DNA of 64,000 nucleotides from Chroogloeocystis siderophila 5.2 s.c.1 (GTDB lineage Bacteria > Cyanobacteriota > Cyanobacteriia > Cyanobacteriales > Chroococcidiopsidaceae), in the NCBI RefSeq assembly GCF_001904655.1, contig NZ_MRCC01000009.1, forward strand, positions 124,001 to 188,000, read 5' to 3'. The notes beneath the pieces were generated by a model that was given only the letters and a program-made list of their open reading frames with translations, did no database searches and was not told the DNA's origin. Numbering within the stretch: position 1 is the stretch's first letter; every line of letters starts with the position of its first letter. A program made the translations under genes and the position numbers. Below, piece after piece: positions 52,160-61,854 of this stretch.

Positions 52160-53851
52160 TTAGCGGAGAAATTGTTCTAGAGCGGTATTTGAGAGTGATC
52201 GCACTAAACTCAGCGGTAACGAATTCTCACTAATTGCTTGCGCATACGCTGAACTAAGATACGGGCGATACTGCTGCGAATTGTTGATGTATAATTGAAA
52301 AAACGGTACGCTCAAAGTACTCATATATAACCGTGCAACTTCTGGAGTAGGACCAATAACTTGTGGTGGTACGACGATAGGTTCAGAACCAGGCGTAGCT
52401 TCGCCAATGGTTGAGAAGTGCGTAGCACCGACAATCACAGCTAGATACTTATCAGGAGTCGTCAGCCAACTAAAAGGACGAATTTGTTCAGCTAATGTAG
52501 GTGCAATCGTATCTGCACTACCACTGACAATCATCACAGGGACAGCAATTTGACGAATACTCGCTTCACCGAAAATACTACTTGTAATCGGGTTGATAGC
52601 GATCGCAGCTTTGACACGCGGATCGCGTAAAACATAGCCTGTCTTTGGTAACTCCAACGCGCGACATTGCAGTAATAACGAAACATTCCACAAAGGCGAA
52701 TCGCTTAACCCTGTACAGTCTTTTTGTAATTGTTCAAAGTTTAATTCTGCGCCTGCGAGTGCTAATGCAGTATAACCGCCAAAAGATTGCCCAATCACGC
52801 CAACGTGCTGAACATCGATATTTCTAAAACGGGCGTCAGAGATGCGCAAACGTTCCAACTCATTAAGTAAATACCTGATATCCAACGGACGGTTGATAAA
52901 TTCGTTTGGTTGCGCGACTTCCGCAGCGACTCCTGACAAAAGCGATCGCAGCTGTTCTGCATTACTTCCAGGATGTTCGGGAACCGCCACCGCAAAGCCA
53001 TAGGATGCGAGTTGAGTTGCTAAATAAATAAAACTCGTTCGATCCGAACCCAAACCATGCGAAATCACAATCACTGGTGTTGGCTTTGCCAAATTCAGTG
53101 GTAGATACATATCCACCAGAAATTGGCGATTGCGTCTTGGATCGGATAATGTGAGTGTTTGCTGATTCCAACTCAATGAACCTCGTTCGCGCAAATCAGG
53201 TAATTGCCAAACATCCAGTGGTTGCGCGAACGCAGCATTCATGGCGTCTTTTTGCACAAGTGCGATCGCTTGTGCAGTTTGACTGACTAATCTGTCTAAT
53301 TGTTCTGCTATTTGTAAACTGCGTGTTAAATTGATACGAATACTACGTGTGGGAAACTGACGTAATACATTAAGTAGAGTTAAACCATCCGGCGTTGCAG
53401 CAGCTAAAATCAACGCCGAGCGAATTGCATAAAAACCTGGTTGACGCGCTTCGGTTTGAATAATTTGCCCCAATCGCTCTAATAAAATGATTCCTTGCGG
53501 TGTGTAAAGAAACTGTGCCACTGCTACCGGAGTTAACTCAATTCGTGTCAGCAGTACCCGTCGTAATTGTTCTAGCTGTTGTGGATTGATGTATTGCGCG
53601 TAAACCGCAAGTTCGTCATCTAAAATCCCCTCACGTGCATACCTTTCTAGCGCTGCTACCGAAATTGACCGCTCGACAACCGAGTAAGACGCATAAATTC
53701 GCTCTGCTGTCAAGGATGGTCGCATGATTCCTAGAGTAGAGATGAGGCAAAACCCCAAGGAAGATGCAACCAGCCCAATTTGCCAAAATACGCGCTGATA
53801 CGCATATGAATTTTGTCTGTGAGGTTTGGATATCAAAGCTACCAATTCCAA
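52160..53851 (-). CDS. DUF1400 alpha/beta hydrolase
   Basis: The 563-aa protein has an N-terminal membrane segment or signal (about 24-43). The cyanobacterial DUF1400 domain (about 50-190; SVVERSISVAALERYAREG, FLYTPQGIILLERL) and a dienelactone-hydrolase-like alpha/beta domain follow. Nucleophile elbow GQSFGGYTAL and the FGEASI, GATHFSTIG His region complete the triad. These proteins are probably envelope or periplasmic esterases of unknown substrate. Confidence 0.85.
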   Translation of the reverse strand: MELVALISKPHRQNSYAYQRVFWQIGLVASSLGFCLISTLGIMRPSLTAERIYASYSVVERSISVAALERYAREGILDDELAVYAQYINPQQLEQLRRVLLTRIELTPVAVAQFLYTPQGIILLERLGQIIQTEARQPGFYAIRSALILAAATPDGLTLLNVLRQFPTRSIRINLTRSLQIAEQLDRLVSQTAQAIALVQKDAMNAAFAQPLDVWQLPDLRERGSLSWNQQTLTLSDPRRNRQFLVDMYLPLNLAKPTPVIVISHGLGSDRTSFIYLATQLASYGFAVAVPEHPGSNAEQLRSLLSGVAAEVAQPNEFINRPLDIRYLLNELERLRISDARFRNIDVQHVGVIGQSFGGYTALALAGAELNFEQLQKDCTGLSDSPLWNVSLLLQCRALELPKTGYVLRDPRVKAAIAINPITSSIFGEASIRQIAVPVMIVSGSADTIAPTLAEQIRPFSWLTTPDKYLAVIVGATHFSTIGEATPGSEPIVVPPQVIGPTPEVARLYMSTLSVPFFQLYINNSQQYRPYLSSAYAQAISENSLPLSLVRSLSNTALEQFLR

Positions 53852-53911
53852 AAATCCAGCTACTTATAAACTAGCAACTTTGAGAAAGTTAAAAGTGTAG
53901 CAAACAGTAGC

Positions 53912-54802
53912 TTAGGGTAATTTATCTAACCACTCAACAATCACAGGATTGACTTTATCGGGAACTTCATCATGCGGACAATGACCTGCGTTTGGAATTG
54001 GGACAACTTCAACAAATTCACCGCGATCGCGCATCGTTTCATAAATTTTTGCGCCACTAATCGGCGTCCAAGGATCGTCCGCACCCCATACCACGAGTAA
54101 AGGACGCTTCACCTTCGGTAATAACTCGGCTGGGCTAGGACCTGGAGGCGCGGTAATAATCGAAGCAAATACTTGTTGCGCGCCAGGATCGCACGCTGGT
54201 TCGTACAGCATATCTACGAGTTCATCGGTGACAGCATCAGAATTGCGGTATACTTGCAGCAACGTGCGGCGGATTTGCGATTTTTGGCGAATGCGGTTAA
54301 AGATCGTTTTTCCTGTAATTCGCGATCGCACAAGCCGATTAAACCCCGCCATGAAGATGCGTAACGGCGGATTCAGTTCATTTGGACGATGGCTTAAACC
54401 ACCCGCGCTGTTAATCAAAACCGCACCTGCGGCGATTTCGGGATGATTTGCGACTACCATTAGACTCAATAGCGCGCCGATCGAGTTACCAATAAATATT
54501 GCAGGTTCCTGAATATGTGCTTCCGAAAAATCTTTGAGCAAAAGTTCCCAAACGTCTAAAGTGTAATTCAGCGGCGGTTTACTCGATCCACCAAAACCAA
54601 GCAAGTCTAAAGCAAACACACGATAGCCCGCATCGGCTAGTACAGAAATATTCTTGCGCCAGTGTCCGATACAAGCACCAAATCCATGCACCAAAACTAA
54701 AGGACGTCCCTCGCCTTGAACGGTGTACTGAATATCGTATCCTTGCCAGTTCCAAACGTACTTTTCTAAGCTAGAAGTATAAGGTATTTGCTGTGTAGTC
54801 AC
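53912..54802 (-). CDS. Alpha/beta fold hydrolase
   Basis: The 296-aa hydrolase has oxyanion segment LVHGFGACIGHW, nucleophile elbow GNSIGA, acidic VWGADDPWTPI and catalytic His in IPNAGHCPHDEVP. Complete triad; length and motifs match cyanobacterial and plastid hydrolases of the pheophytinase-like or chlorophyllase-like group. The substrate cannot be told. It is 60 bp downstream of the position where the DUF1400 gene starts, and it is read the same way but has its own upstream region. Confidence 0.88.
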   Translation of the reverse strand: MTTQQIPYTSSLEKYVWNWQGYDIQYTVQGEGRPLVLVHGFGACIGHWRKNISVLADAGYRVFALDLLGFGGSSKPPLNYTLDVWELLLKDFSEAHIQEPAIFIGNSIGALLSLMVVANHPEIAAGAVLINSAGGLSHRPNELNPPLRIFMAGFNRLVRSRITGKTIFNRIRQKSQIRRTLLQVYRNSDAVTDELVDMLYEPACDPGAQQVFASIITAPPGPSPAELLPKVKRPLLVVWGADDPWTPISGAKIYETMRDRGEFVEVVPIPNAGHCPHDEVPDKVNPVIVEWLDKLP

Positions 54803-55115
54803 AGGTCTTTATTAAAATTTGTTAATCACCACTCTTTTATTAAATAACATTTTTGCTGAGAGGCAGCTTCAGGTGCAGAGGAGAAATGATTTGTAGTTTT
54901 TATGTGGTGAAATGGTATAAGTTCAAGCTTTTGAGTAGTGGTCTCAGTCAAGTTCTTTTATCAGTAAAGGTTTTTAGTGTAGGTAGAAAATCGCTATTTG
55001 AGCAAAACCAGTTTGCCTGAAGGTGCTAGTCTAGACGCGGCGAGTGCACTACCTACGCTCTTGTAAGCACAAGCAACTTGGGGTAGTGCAAACTTCCTAA
55101 CGAAGCAACTGCTGC
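54803..55115. other. Intergenic gap between CP12 and hydrolase
   Basis: The 313 bp contain no ORF or RNA gene that I can see. A GC-richer patch at about 55020-55090 contains GTAGTGCA...TGCACTAC-like matches (for example GTGCACTACC near 55045 and GGTAGTGCA near 55083). This could be a terminator hairpin of the CP12 gene. Confidence 0.4.
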
Positions 55116-55391
55116 TTAAACATCATAAAAGCGACATTCTGGCGCGTCTGGATGCAAGTTGCAGTAGTGTTCAAACGCAGAAAGAGACCTTTTTGGCTGG
55201 CGAACCAACGCAGTTATCAATTCTTCGACTGTATCCCAAGCTACAGCAACCTCAGTTGATCCAATGCCATACATTTGAGTGAGGCGACGAGCGTGTTCTA
55301 AAGCGGCTTGGAAAGATGTCTCCAAACTTTTGCTTTGAGCATGAGAAATTGCAGTTTTTGTGACTAATTGTTTTTCAGGTGTGTAAACCAT
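55116..55391 (-). CDS. CP12-type Calvin-cycle regulator lacking the N-terminal cysteine pair
   Basis: CP12 is a disordered linker that joins GAPDH and phosphoribulokinase in the dark. The 91-aa product has the core AVAWDTVEELI and the C-terminal redox pair in HYCNLHPDAPECRFYDV. No Cys occurs in the N-terminal half, so only the GAPDH-binding disulfide can form. The ATG at 55391 follows GGAGA by 7 nt; a longer TTG-started frame from 55442 is less likely. N-terminal Cys loss is known in some cyanobacterial CP12 variants. Confidence 0.9.
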   Translation of the reverse strand: MVYTPEKQLVTKTAISHAQSKSLETSFQAALEHARRLTQMYGIGSTEVAVAWDTVEELITALVRQPKRSLSAFEHYCNLHPDAPECRFYDV

Positions 55392-55801
55392 TGAACTTCT
55401 CCAGTATGTTGTTGGTTTCGCAAACCGATCCGAGTTTAGCAATAACTAAATTCAATAACAATATAAAAAACATATAAGTTTTTACTATCCCTGATAGGAT
55501 TTACTTAACTGCGACGTCCTCAGGTGCGCATTGCGAACTTCTCAAATGGTTTAGAGTCAAAAGATCGCTAAACCAATAATTACACTCCGCGTATCACACC
55601 AAAGCAAAAACGCGCTTCTCTCTTAGGAGAGATTTTGTAAAATAAGCAATGAAGATAACCTGCAAACAGAAACTCTTGAAACTCAAAAGCTTATGGCTTT
55701 ATAGTCTATCAGACTTCAAACACGCGTTCAGTTTAATTGCTTACATCACATTTCTCAGTACTACCTCTATATTCACTCTTACTGCATTATTCTAAAAACC
55801 T
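55392..55801. other. Divergent gap between CP12 and the oxidase operon
   Basis: The 410 bp separate divergent genes, so promoters for both should be here. The stretch is AT-rich and I see no ORF, RNA gene or repeat. No known regulator box was found by eye. Confidence 0.5.
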
Positions 55802-56299
55802 GTGTTTAAGTATCTTCCACCGCTCAACGAGCATAACCTTCCTTATCCTGATACGATTCACCCAATTGTGGTGCATTTCGTGATTGCGATGGTGCTATTT
55901 GCAGTGTTTTGCGATATCCTTGCGTATTTTACAAAAAATGCCAAGTTGTATGAAGTTAGTTGGTGGAATCTAGCCTTTGCTACGGTTTCAATATTTATTG
56001 CGATTATTTTTGGACAGATTGAAGCAGGTTTAGCAGAACCTTACGCTGCATCGGTTTCAACTCTCAATGCTCATACAATTTTGGGCTGGTCGCTTTCGGG
56101 AATTCTGGCGATCATCACCGCCTGGCGCTATGTAATTCGGTTACAAGAAAGACCACAGCTACCCATTCCTTATTTGGCGGTGAGTGTGTTGCTAGCTGGG
56201 CTAGTTTGCGTTCAGTCATACCTCGGTAGCTTACTTGTGTGGGTTTATGGCTTGCATACAATTCCTGTAGTAGAAGCAATTCGAGGAGGTCTGTCATGA
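55802..56299 (+). CDS. DUF2231 membrane protein, first copy
   Basis: The 165-aa protein has four predicted helices and the DUF2231 pattern PIVVHFVIAMVLFAVFCDIL with a conserved His facing the membrane. NAHTILGWSL contributes a second His. Such proteins often stand next to terminal oxidase genes in cyanobacteria and may bind haem. The GTG start has no strong ribosome site. It is the first gene of the oxidase operon and overlaps the second DUF2231 gene (ATGA). Confidence 0.8.
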   Translation: MFKYLPPLNEHNLPYPDTIHPIVVHFVIAMVLFAVFCDILAYFTKNAKLYEVSWWNLAFATVSIFIAIIFGQIEAGLAEPYAASVSTLNAHTILGWSLSGILAIITAWRYVIRLQERPQLPIPYLAVSVLLAGLVCVQSYLGSLLVWVYGLHTIPVVEAIRGGLS

Positions 56300-56892
56300 A
56301 TCCAGACCTGCTGAAACAGTGGGATAGTTTGGGAGTTAATGGATTGCCTTACATCATTCCTATTCATCCCAATTTAGTGCATCTCACTTTGGGGTTATTT
56401 ATTGTTGCGATCGCCTTTGATATTGTCGGGGCGTTGTTTCCCGTCGAGAAAGCAATTTTTAAGTTTCTGGCGATCCCCGTTACCCGCTCATCACTGTTTG
56501 ATGTCGGTTGGTACAATCTTTTGGCATCAGCCGTCATTACCTTTTTTACGGTCATGGCTGGTTTATTTGAAGTTTCATTAGCTGTACCGCTTGCAGATGT
56601 CAAGAGTGCGTGGGGGCTTCATGCCTTGGAAACGATGATTCTCCACAGCGTCGGGGGAGTCCTCATTTTGACCTTGATCGTAGGAATGACTGTTTGGCGT
56701 GGCTTTCAACGCTATCAATGGCGCAAAGACATGGCAAGACAAGTACAGTGGAGTTATCTTGCAGCTGGTTTATTTGTTTTTGCTCTGATGTTTGTACAAG
56801 GAACACTGGGCGCGCATCTGGGTGCTGAGTTCGGCATTCATGTGACAGCGGCTCAAATGCTGCACTTAGGCGAAAATCCGAATCAATTATGA
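56296..56892 (+). CDS. DUF2231 membrane protein, second copy
   Basis: The 198-aa product is a paralogue of the preceding protein, with PIHPNLVHLTLGLFIVAIAFDI, split by the membrane, LHALETMILHSVGG and FVQGTLGAHLGAEFGIH. Conserved His residues recur at the same helical positions. The ATG at 56296 follows GAGGAGGT and overlaps the first copy's stop codon, so the two are translationally coupled. Together they may form a haem-binding or quinol-docking unit for the oxidase. Confidence 0.82.
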   Translation: MNPDLLKQWDSLGVNGLPYIIPIHPNLVHLTLGLFIVAIAFDIVGALFPVEKAIFKFLAIPVTRSSLFDVGWYNLLASAVITFFTVMAGLFEVSLAVPLADVKSAWGLHALETMILHSVGGVLILTLIVGMTVWRGFQRYQWRKDMARQVQWSYLAAGLFVFALMFVQGTLGAHLGAEFGIHVTAAQMLHLGENPNQL

Positions 56893-56974
56893 GGCAGTAG
56901 TAAGCATTGCGTTTGTCTGCCACTTGTACAAAATTATCGTATTTGCAGTTCTCATTTATGGTGCGATCGCTGTC

Positions 56975-57961
56975 ATGATGAAACTCCGTGCAATTATAGT
57001 TATAAGTATCTATGCCATCCTGGTGGCGCTGGCTAGCTTTTGGATGGCGAAACAATCATATTCTTGGTTTCCGCCAGAAGCAGCAGCCGAAGCAAAGTTA
57101 CTTGATGATTTATTCAGTCTCTTCACTGGATTAGGCACGTTCATTTACTTAGGTGTAATTGGACCTTTTCTGTACTCATTGGTCTTTCATCGAGCCGGTA
57201 AGTATGATCTCAGCGATGGTCCCCCCATAGAAGGTAATACCTGGCTGGAGATTGTCTGGACGGCTGTCCCCTTAGTTTTGGTATTAACGCTTTCCTTCGT
57301 TAGCTATCGGACTTACGAGAAAATGGCGGTGCGCGGCCCAATGGAACTAGTACACTTACATATGCCGCAGATGATGCAACCTGCTTACGCTGAACCTTTT
57401 GATAGCACGCCGCAGCAGGAGATTCAAAAAGCAGTAGAAACGGCTCCGATTGAGCAAATTAACGTAATTGCTAAACAATGGGCATGGATTTTCCACTATC
57501 CACAACAGGATATCACTAGCACCGAGTTACATTTACCTGTTGATCGCCGCGTACGGTTCACATTACGCTCCGAGGATGTGTTGCATGGTTTTTATATACC
57601 AGCTTTTCGCCTCAAGCAAGATGTCGTTCCCAATCACGAAATCGATTTTGAACTGACTCCGGTGAAAACTGGAACCTATCGCCTGCGCGATTCGATGTTT
57701 AGCGGTACTTACTTTGCGGCAAATCAAGCTGATGTCGTTGTTCAACCATTCAACGAGTATCAACAATGGCTTGCCGATGCTGCTACTGCGTCGCCTAGCC
57801 CTGCGTTTAATCAGGCTGCTTTTGAATACAGCAAAGCTAATGACCGCGAAGGTGCAACAAAAGATAAAGTAGCCGTTCGCGGTTGGGAGACAATCCCACC
57901 AGCAGCACCACCTGTAGTGAATTATGCTCCCAAGCATGAACCTGATAGCCCGCCTGCTTAA
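56975..57961 (+). CDS. Cytochrome oxidase subunit II without CuA ligands (ARTO type)
   Basis: The 328-aa protein has two N-terminal membrane helices (about 6-25 and 55-80, with WLEIVWTAVPLVLVLTLSF after it) and a periplasmic cupredoxin domain. WAWIFHYPQQD, FRLKQDVVPNHEIDF and DSMFSGTYFAANQADVVV align with the copper domain. The CxxxC and His/Met ligands of CuA are absent from that last segment, so cytochrome c cannot be the donor in the usual way. This fits the alternative respiratory terminal oxidase of cyanobacteria, thought to use quinol. ATG 56975 or 56978 is the likely start; an in-frame TTG at 56924 adds 17 residues. Confidence 0.88.
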   Translation: MMKLRAIIVISIYAILVALASFWMAKQSYSWFPPEAAAEAKLLDDLFSLFTGLGTFIYLGVIGPFLYSLVFHRAGKYDLSDGPPIEGNTWLEIVWTAVPLVLVLTLSFVSYRTYEKMAVRGPMELVHLHMPQMMQPAYAEPFDSTPQQEIQKAVETAPIEQINVIAKQWAWIFHYPQQDITSTELHLPVDRRVRFTLRSEDVLHGFYIPAFRLKQDVVPNHEIDFELTPVKTGTYRLRDSMFSGTYFAANQADVVVQPFNEYQQWLADAATASPSPAFNQAAFEYSKANDREGATKDKVAVRGWETIPPAAPPVVNYAPKHEPDSPPA

Positions 57962-57992
57962 AGTGGCTTGCTTTGATTAAGAGCGATCAAGG

Positions 57993-59714
57993 ATGAGTAA
58001 TTTTATGACAAACATTTCGCTTGAGGCTCCAGAAGTCGTTCGCGGACAGCCCTACCCTGGTGCGCCCGATAACTGGAAGCGATTTTTTACCTTCAGCACC
58101 GATCACAAAGTCATCGGCATTCAATATATCGTCACATCGTTCTTCTTTTTCTTGATCGGTGGTACGTTTTCGATGATTATGCGAGGCGAACTGATTACCC
58201 CCGATGCAGATTTAGTCGATCGCACTGTTTATAATGCGCTGTTCACAATGCATGGCTCAATCATGCTGTTTATGTGGACATTTCCCGTTTTGGTCGGACT
58301 CGGAAATTATTTAGTACCGCTGATGATCGGGGCGCGCGATATGGCATTTCCCCGACTTAACGCGGTTTCTTTCTGGATGATTCCTGTAGTAGGCATTCTC
58401 ATGCTATCCAGTTTTCTCGTCCCAGGAGGTCCATCGCAGTCAGGATGGTGGGCTTATCCGCCAGTAAGTTTGCAAAACCCGACAGGAAATCTCATCAACG
58501 GACAGGTGTTATGGATTTTGGCAGTCGCAATTTCCGGCGTATCTTCGATCATGGGCGCGGTGAATTTTGTCACCACCATCTTTCGGATGCGTGCACCAGG
58601 AATGACCTGGTTTAGAACACCTGCGTTTGTATGGTCGGTACTAGCGGCGCAGTTGATTCAACTGTACGGGCTACCAGCGCTGACAGGCGGTGCGGTGATG
58701 CTGTTGCTCGATCTTACGATCGGTACGAGTTTTTTTGCTCCAGAGCGGGGGGGTAATCCTATATTGTATCAACATTTTTTCTGGTTTTACTCGCATCCGG
58801 CAGTTTATGTCATGATTCTGCCAGTATTTGGGATGTATTCTGAAATTTTGCCCGTTCATGCGCGTAAACCGTTATTCGGCTATCGCGTGATCGCAGCGTC
58901 ATCAATTCTCATCACAATCATTAGTGGCTTTGTGTGGGTGCATCATATGTTTGCTAGTGCGACTCCTGGCTGGATGCGGATGTTTTTCATGGTGACGACG
59001 ATGCTAGTCGCAATTCCCTCTGGTATCAAAGTTTTTGGTTGGGTAGCAACGATTTGGGGCGGCAAAATTCGCTTCACGACACCAATGTTATTTGCACTTG
59101 GTGGCATTAGTAACTGGGTATTTGCCGGAATCACAGGAATTTTTCTTGGATCAGTGCCGATTGATATTCATGTCAATAACACTTACTTTGTCGTGGGACA
59201 TTTCCATTACGTGCTGTATGGCGCGATCGTCATGGGGATCTATGCCGGAATTTATCACTGGTTTCCTAAGATGACTGGACGTATGTATTACGAAGGTTTG
59301 GGCAAGCTGCACTTTGCGCTAACTTACCTAGGAACCGCGTTAACCTTCGTGCCGATGCATCCCCTAGGATTAATGGGAATGCCACGTCGCGTCGCCTCCT
59401 ATGACTTAGAATTTGCCTACTGGAACGTCATCGCGAGTATTGGCGGTTTTCTGTTAGGACTGTCTACACTACCATTTATTCTCAACATGGTGAGTTCCTG
59501 GATTCGCGGCGAGAAAGTGGGTAACAATCCTTGGCGAGCCTACGGCTTAGAGTGGCTTACCTCATCACCCCCAACGGTGGAAAACTTTGAAGAACTGCCA
59601 ATTGTGGTTTCGGGTCCCTACGGCTACGGTAGAAATCAACCACTCGTAGGAAATACTCCTAATCCAGAGTTGACTGAATTTCCTGAATCTCTCACACAGC
59701 AGCAAACATCATGA
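57993..59714 (+). CDS. Haem-copper oxidase subunit I (A2 type)
   Basis: The 573-aa catalytic subunit has 12 predicted helices. Low-spin haem ligands are H87 in TMHGSIMLFMW and H405 in VGHFHYV; H403 binds the active-site haem. CuB ligands are H268 and HH317-318, and Y272 is the crosslinked Tyr. The helix VI motif reads YSHPAVY (266-272): the D-channel Glu of GHPEVY is absent and a Tyr-Ser pair takes its place, which defines the A2 subfamily. It is co-transcribed with subunits II and III. Confidence 0.95.
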   Translation: MSNFMTNISLEAPEVVRGQPYPGAPDNWKRFFTFSTDHKVIGIQYIVTSFFFFLIGGTFSMIMRGELITPDADLVDRTVYNALFTMHGSIMLFMWTFPVLVGLGNYLVPLMIGARDMAFPRLNAVSFWMIPVVGILMLSSFLVPGGPSQSGWWAYPPVSLQNPTGNLINGQVLWILAVAISGVSSIMGAVNFVTTIFRMRAPGMTWFRTPAFVWSVLAAQLIQLYGLPALTGGAVMLLLDLTIGTSFFAPERGGNPILYQHFFWFYSHPAVYVMILPVFGMYSEILPVHARKPLFGYRVIAASSILITIISGFVWVHHMFASATPGWMRMFFMVTTMLVAIPSGIKVFGWVATIWGGKIRFTTPMLFALGGISNWVFAGITGIFLGSVPIDIHVNNTYFVVGHFHYVLYGAIVMGIYAGIYHWFPKMTGRMYYEGLGKLHFALTYLGTALTFVPMHPLGLMGMPRRVASYDLEFAYWNVIASIGGFLLGLSTLPFILNMVSSWIRGEKVGNNPWRAYGLEWLTSSPPTVENFEELPIVVSGPYGYGRNQPLVGNTPNPELTEFPESLTQQQTS

Positions 59715-60340
59715 CAGTAGAAAGAGCGAACCCCTCCGGGGAGCTACGCAACGCACAAAACGTTGAAGCTAACGTTCGACAGCACCAGGAACATGACGCA
59801 GCAGGTAATAGTAAGTTCGGCTTTATCGTGTTTCTGCTGTCGGAAAGCGTTATTTTTCTGAGCTTCTTTGCAGGTTACATTGTCTACAAAACCACGACTC
59901 CTGATTGGTATCCACCAGGGGTAACAGGGTTGGAAACAAAAGAACCACTGATTAATACGCTCGTACTGGTATCGAGTAGTTTTGTGATCTACGTCGCTGA
60001 GCGTTATTTACACGATAAAAAACTGTGGGGCTTTCGCCTCTTTCTCTTAGCCACTATGGCAATGGGCAGCTATTTTCTATTCGGACAAGCTGTGGAATGG
60101 CAGGGTTTACCCTTTAGCTACCAGTCAGGTGTGTTCGGCGGTACATTCTTTTTATTAACAGGATTTCATGGCTTGCACGTTCTCACTGGAATTCTCCTGC
60201 AAGCATTGATGTTGGTGCGATCATTTATCCCTGGTAATTACGACAACGGTTTTTTTGGTGTTGAAGCAACGTCTTTATTCTGGCACTTTGTTGATGTCAT
60301 TTGGATTGTGTTGTACACGCTAATTTATGTTTGGCAGTAG
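59711..60340 (+). CDS. Cytochrome oxidase subunit III
   Basis: The 209-aa protein has five predicted helices and the subunit III motifs FLLSESVIFLSFFAGYIVYK, GFHGLHVLTGI and FWHFVDVIWIVLYTLIYVW. Its ATG overlaps the subunit I stop codon. Subunit III stabilises subunit I in haem-copper oxidases. It is followed 10 bp later by the GMC oxidoreductase gene. Confidence 0.95.
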   Translation: MTVERANPSGELRNAQNVEANVRQHQEHDAAGNSKFGFIVFLLSESVIFLSFFAGYIVYKTTTPDWYPPGVTGLETKEPLINTLVLVSSSFVIYVAERYLHDKKLWGFRLFLLATMAMGSYFLFGQAVEWQGLPFSYQSGVFGGTFFLLTGFHGLHVLTGILLQALMLVRSFIPGNYDNGFFGVEATSLFWHFVDVIWIVLYTLIYVWQ

Positions 60341-60349
60341 GAGAATCCC

Positions 60350-61852
60350 ATGATCGTTGACGACCAATACTATGACGTTATTATTGTTGGTACGGGCGCA
60401 GGTGGTGGAACATTAGCACGCAAGCTAGCACCCACAGGGAAAAAGATCTTGCTGCTTGATCGCGGAGAATTGATCTATCGCGAAAGCTCAGAATTAGTCG
60501 ATACAGAAATTTTCAAAAAAGAGCAATTTCACGCGCCTGAATCTTGGTATGACAATACAGGAGAGCCATTTTATCCGCAAACGTACTACGCCGTTGGTGG
60601 AAATACAAAGATCTGGAGTGGCGTTTTGCAGCGAATGCGCGAACGTGACTTTGAGGAAGTAAAGCATCAAGGCGGAATTTCTCCTGCATGGGCACTGCAA
60701 TATCAAGACTTTGAGCCTTACTACACTGAAGCCGAGAAGTTATATCAAGTACACGGTAAACTTGAAGATGACCCCACCGAACCGCCGCATAGCGAACCTT
60801 ATCCTTTTGCAGAAGTGGCGCACGAGCCAATGGTGCAACGCATTGGTGAAACGCTCACTGATCAAGGGTTGCATCCTTTTTATTTACCGCTAGGATTAGG
60901 CGATCGCGGTAGAACTGATGCGGAAGATACCGGAGTTAGCCCCGTTCTCAAGAACGAAAACGTGACGCTCAAAACCTCTGCACAGGTTGTTTGTCTACAT
61001 ACCAACCCATCAGGTTCGGAGATCAAAGCTGTTCAAGCAAAAATTGGCGAACAGTCCTATTTATTTTTGGGTGATATTATCGTGCTTGCCTGTGGTGCAG
61101 TGAACTCGGCGGCATTGCTGCTACGGTCTGCTAATGAAAAACACCCGAACGGAATTGCCAATGGTTCTGGTTTGGTAGGACGAAATTTGATGAAACAACT
61201 GCTATCGGTTGTAGTGCAGTTAACCGCTACCTCTAATTCTGGTACATTTTCCCGCACGCTGGGGCTAAATGATTTTTATTGGGGTGATAAAGATTTTCCG
61301 TATCCGATGGGTCACGTGCAAAACTCTGGGGGCATTTTTCAAGATGTCATTTTCGCCGAAGCACCACCGATTTTGTCTGTATTGTCGAGGCTGATGCCAG
61401 ATTTTGGCTTGCGACAGTTAGCAACGCATTCAATCGGTTGGTGGCTGAAAACCGAAGATTTACCCCATCCCGACAATCGCGTTCATTATGTGGGAGATAA
61501 ATTACGAATTGACTATACTGCAAACAATGTAGAAGCGCACGATCGCTTAGTCTATCGTTGGGTTGATGTGTTGAAAAGCGTTGAACAGTCGCAACCTAAT
61601 GTATTCAATCGCACAACACATCCGCGCAGTGATATGCCGATCCAGGTTGTTGCACATCAGTGCGGTACGTGTCGCTTTGGCGAAGATCCAGCCACTTCGG
61701 TATTGGATCTTAACTGTCGCGCCCACGAAGTCCACAATCTTTATGTTGTCGATAGCAGCTTTTTCCCGTCTCATGCTAGCGTGAGTCCTGGTTTAACCGT
61801 CATCGCTAATGCTTTGCGAGTGGGCGATCGCTTAATCGAGCAGTTGAAGTAA
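60350..61852 (+). CDS. GMC-family FAD oxidoreductase
   Basis: The 500-aa flavoprotein has the N-terminal FAD-binding motif VGTGAGGGTLARKLAPTG (about 13-30), GNTKIWSGVLQRM in the middle and the C-terminal GMC block HQCGTCRFGEDPATSVLD, then PGLTVIANALR. GMC enzymes oxidise alcohols, sugars or sterols and pass electrons to oxygen or quinones. Its 10-bp distance from subunit III and its good AGGAG site show that it belongs to the oxidase operon. It may feed electrons to quinone for the adjacent oxidase. Confidence 0.9.
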   Translation: MIVDDQYYDVIIVGTGAGGGTLARKLAPTGKKILLLDRGELIYRESSELVDTEIFKKEQFHAPESWYDNTGEPFYPQTYYAVGGNTKIWSGVLQRMRERDFEEVKHQGGISPAWALQYQDFEPYYTEAEKLYQVHGKLEDDPTEPPHSEPYPFAEVAHEPMVQRIGETLTDQGLHPFYLPLGLGDRGRTDAEDTGVSPVLKNENVTLKTSAQVVCLHTNPSGSEIKAVQAKIGEQSYLFLGDIIVLACGAVNSAALLLRSANEKHPNGIANGSGLVGRNLMKQLLSVVVQLTATSNSGTFSRTLGLNDFYWGDKDFPYPMGHVQNSGGIFQDVIFAEAPPILSVLSRLMPDFGLRQLATHSIGWWLKTEDLPHPDNRVHYVGDKLRIDYTANNVEAHDRLVYRWVDVLKSVEQSQPNVFNRTTHPRSDMPIQVVAHQCGTCRFGEDPATSVLDLNCRAHEVHNLYVVDSSFFPSHASVSPGLTVIANALRVGDRLIEQLK

Positions 61853-61854
61853 TG

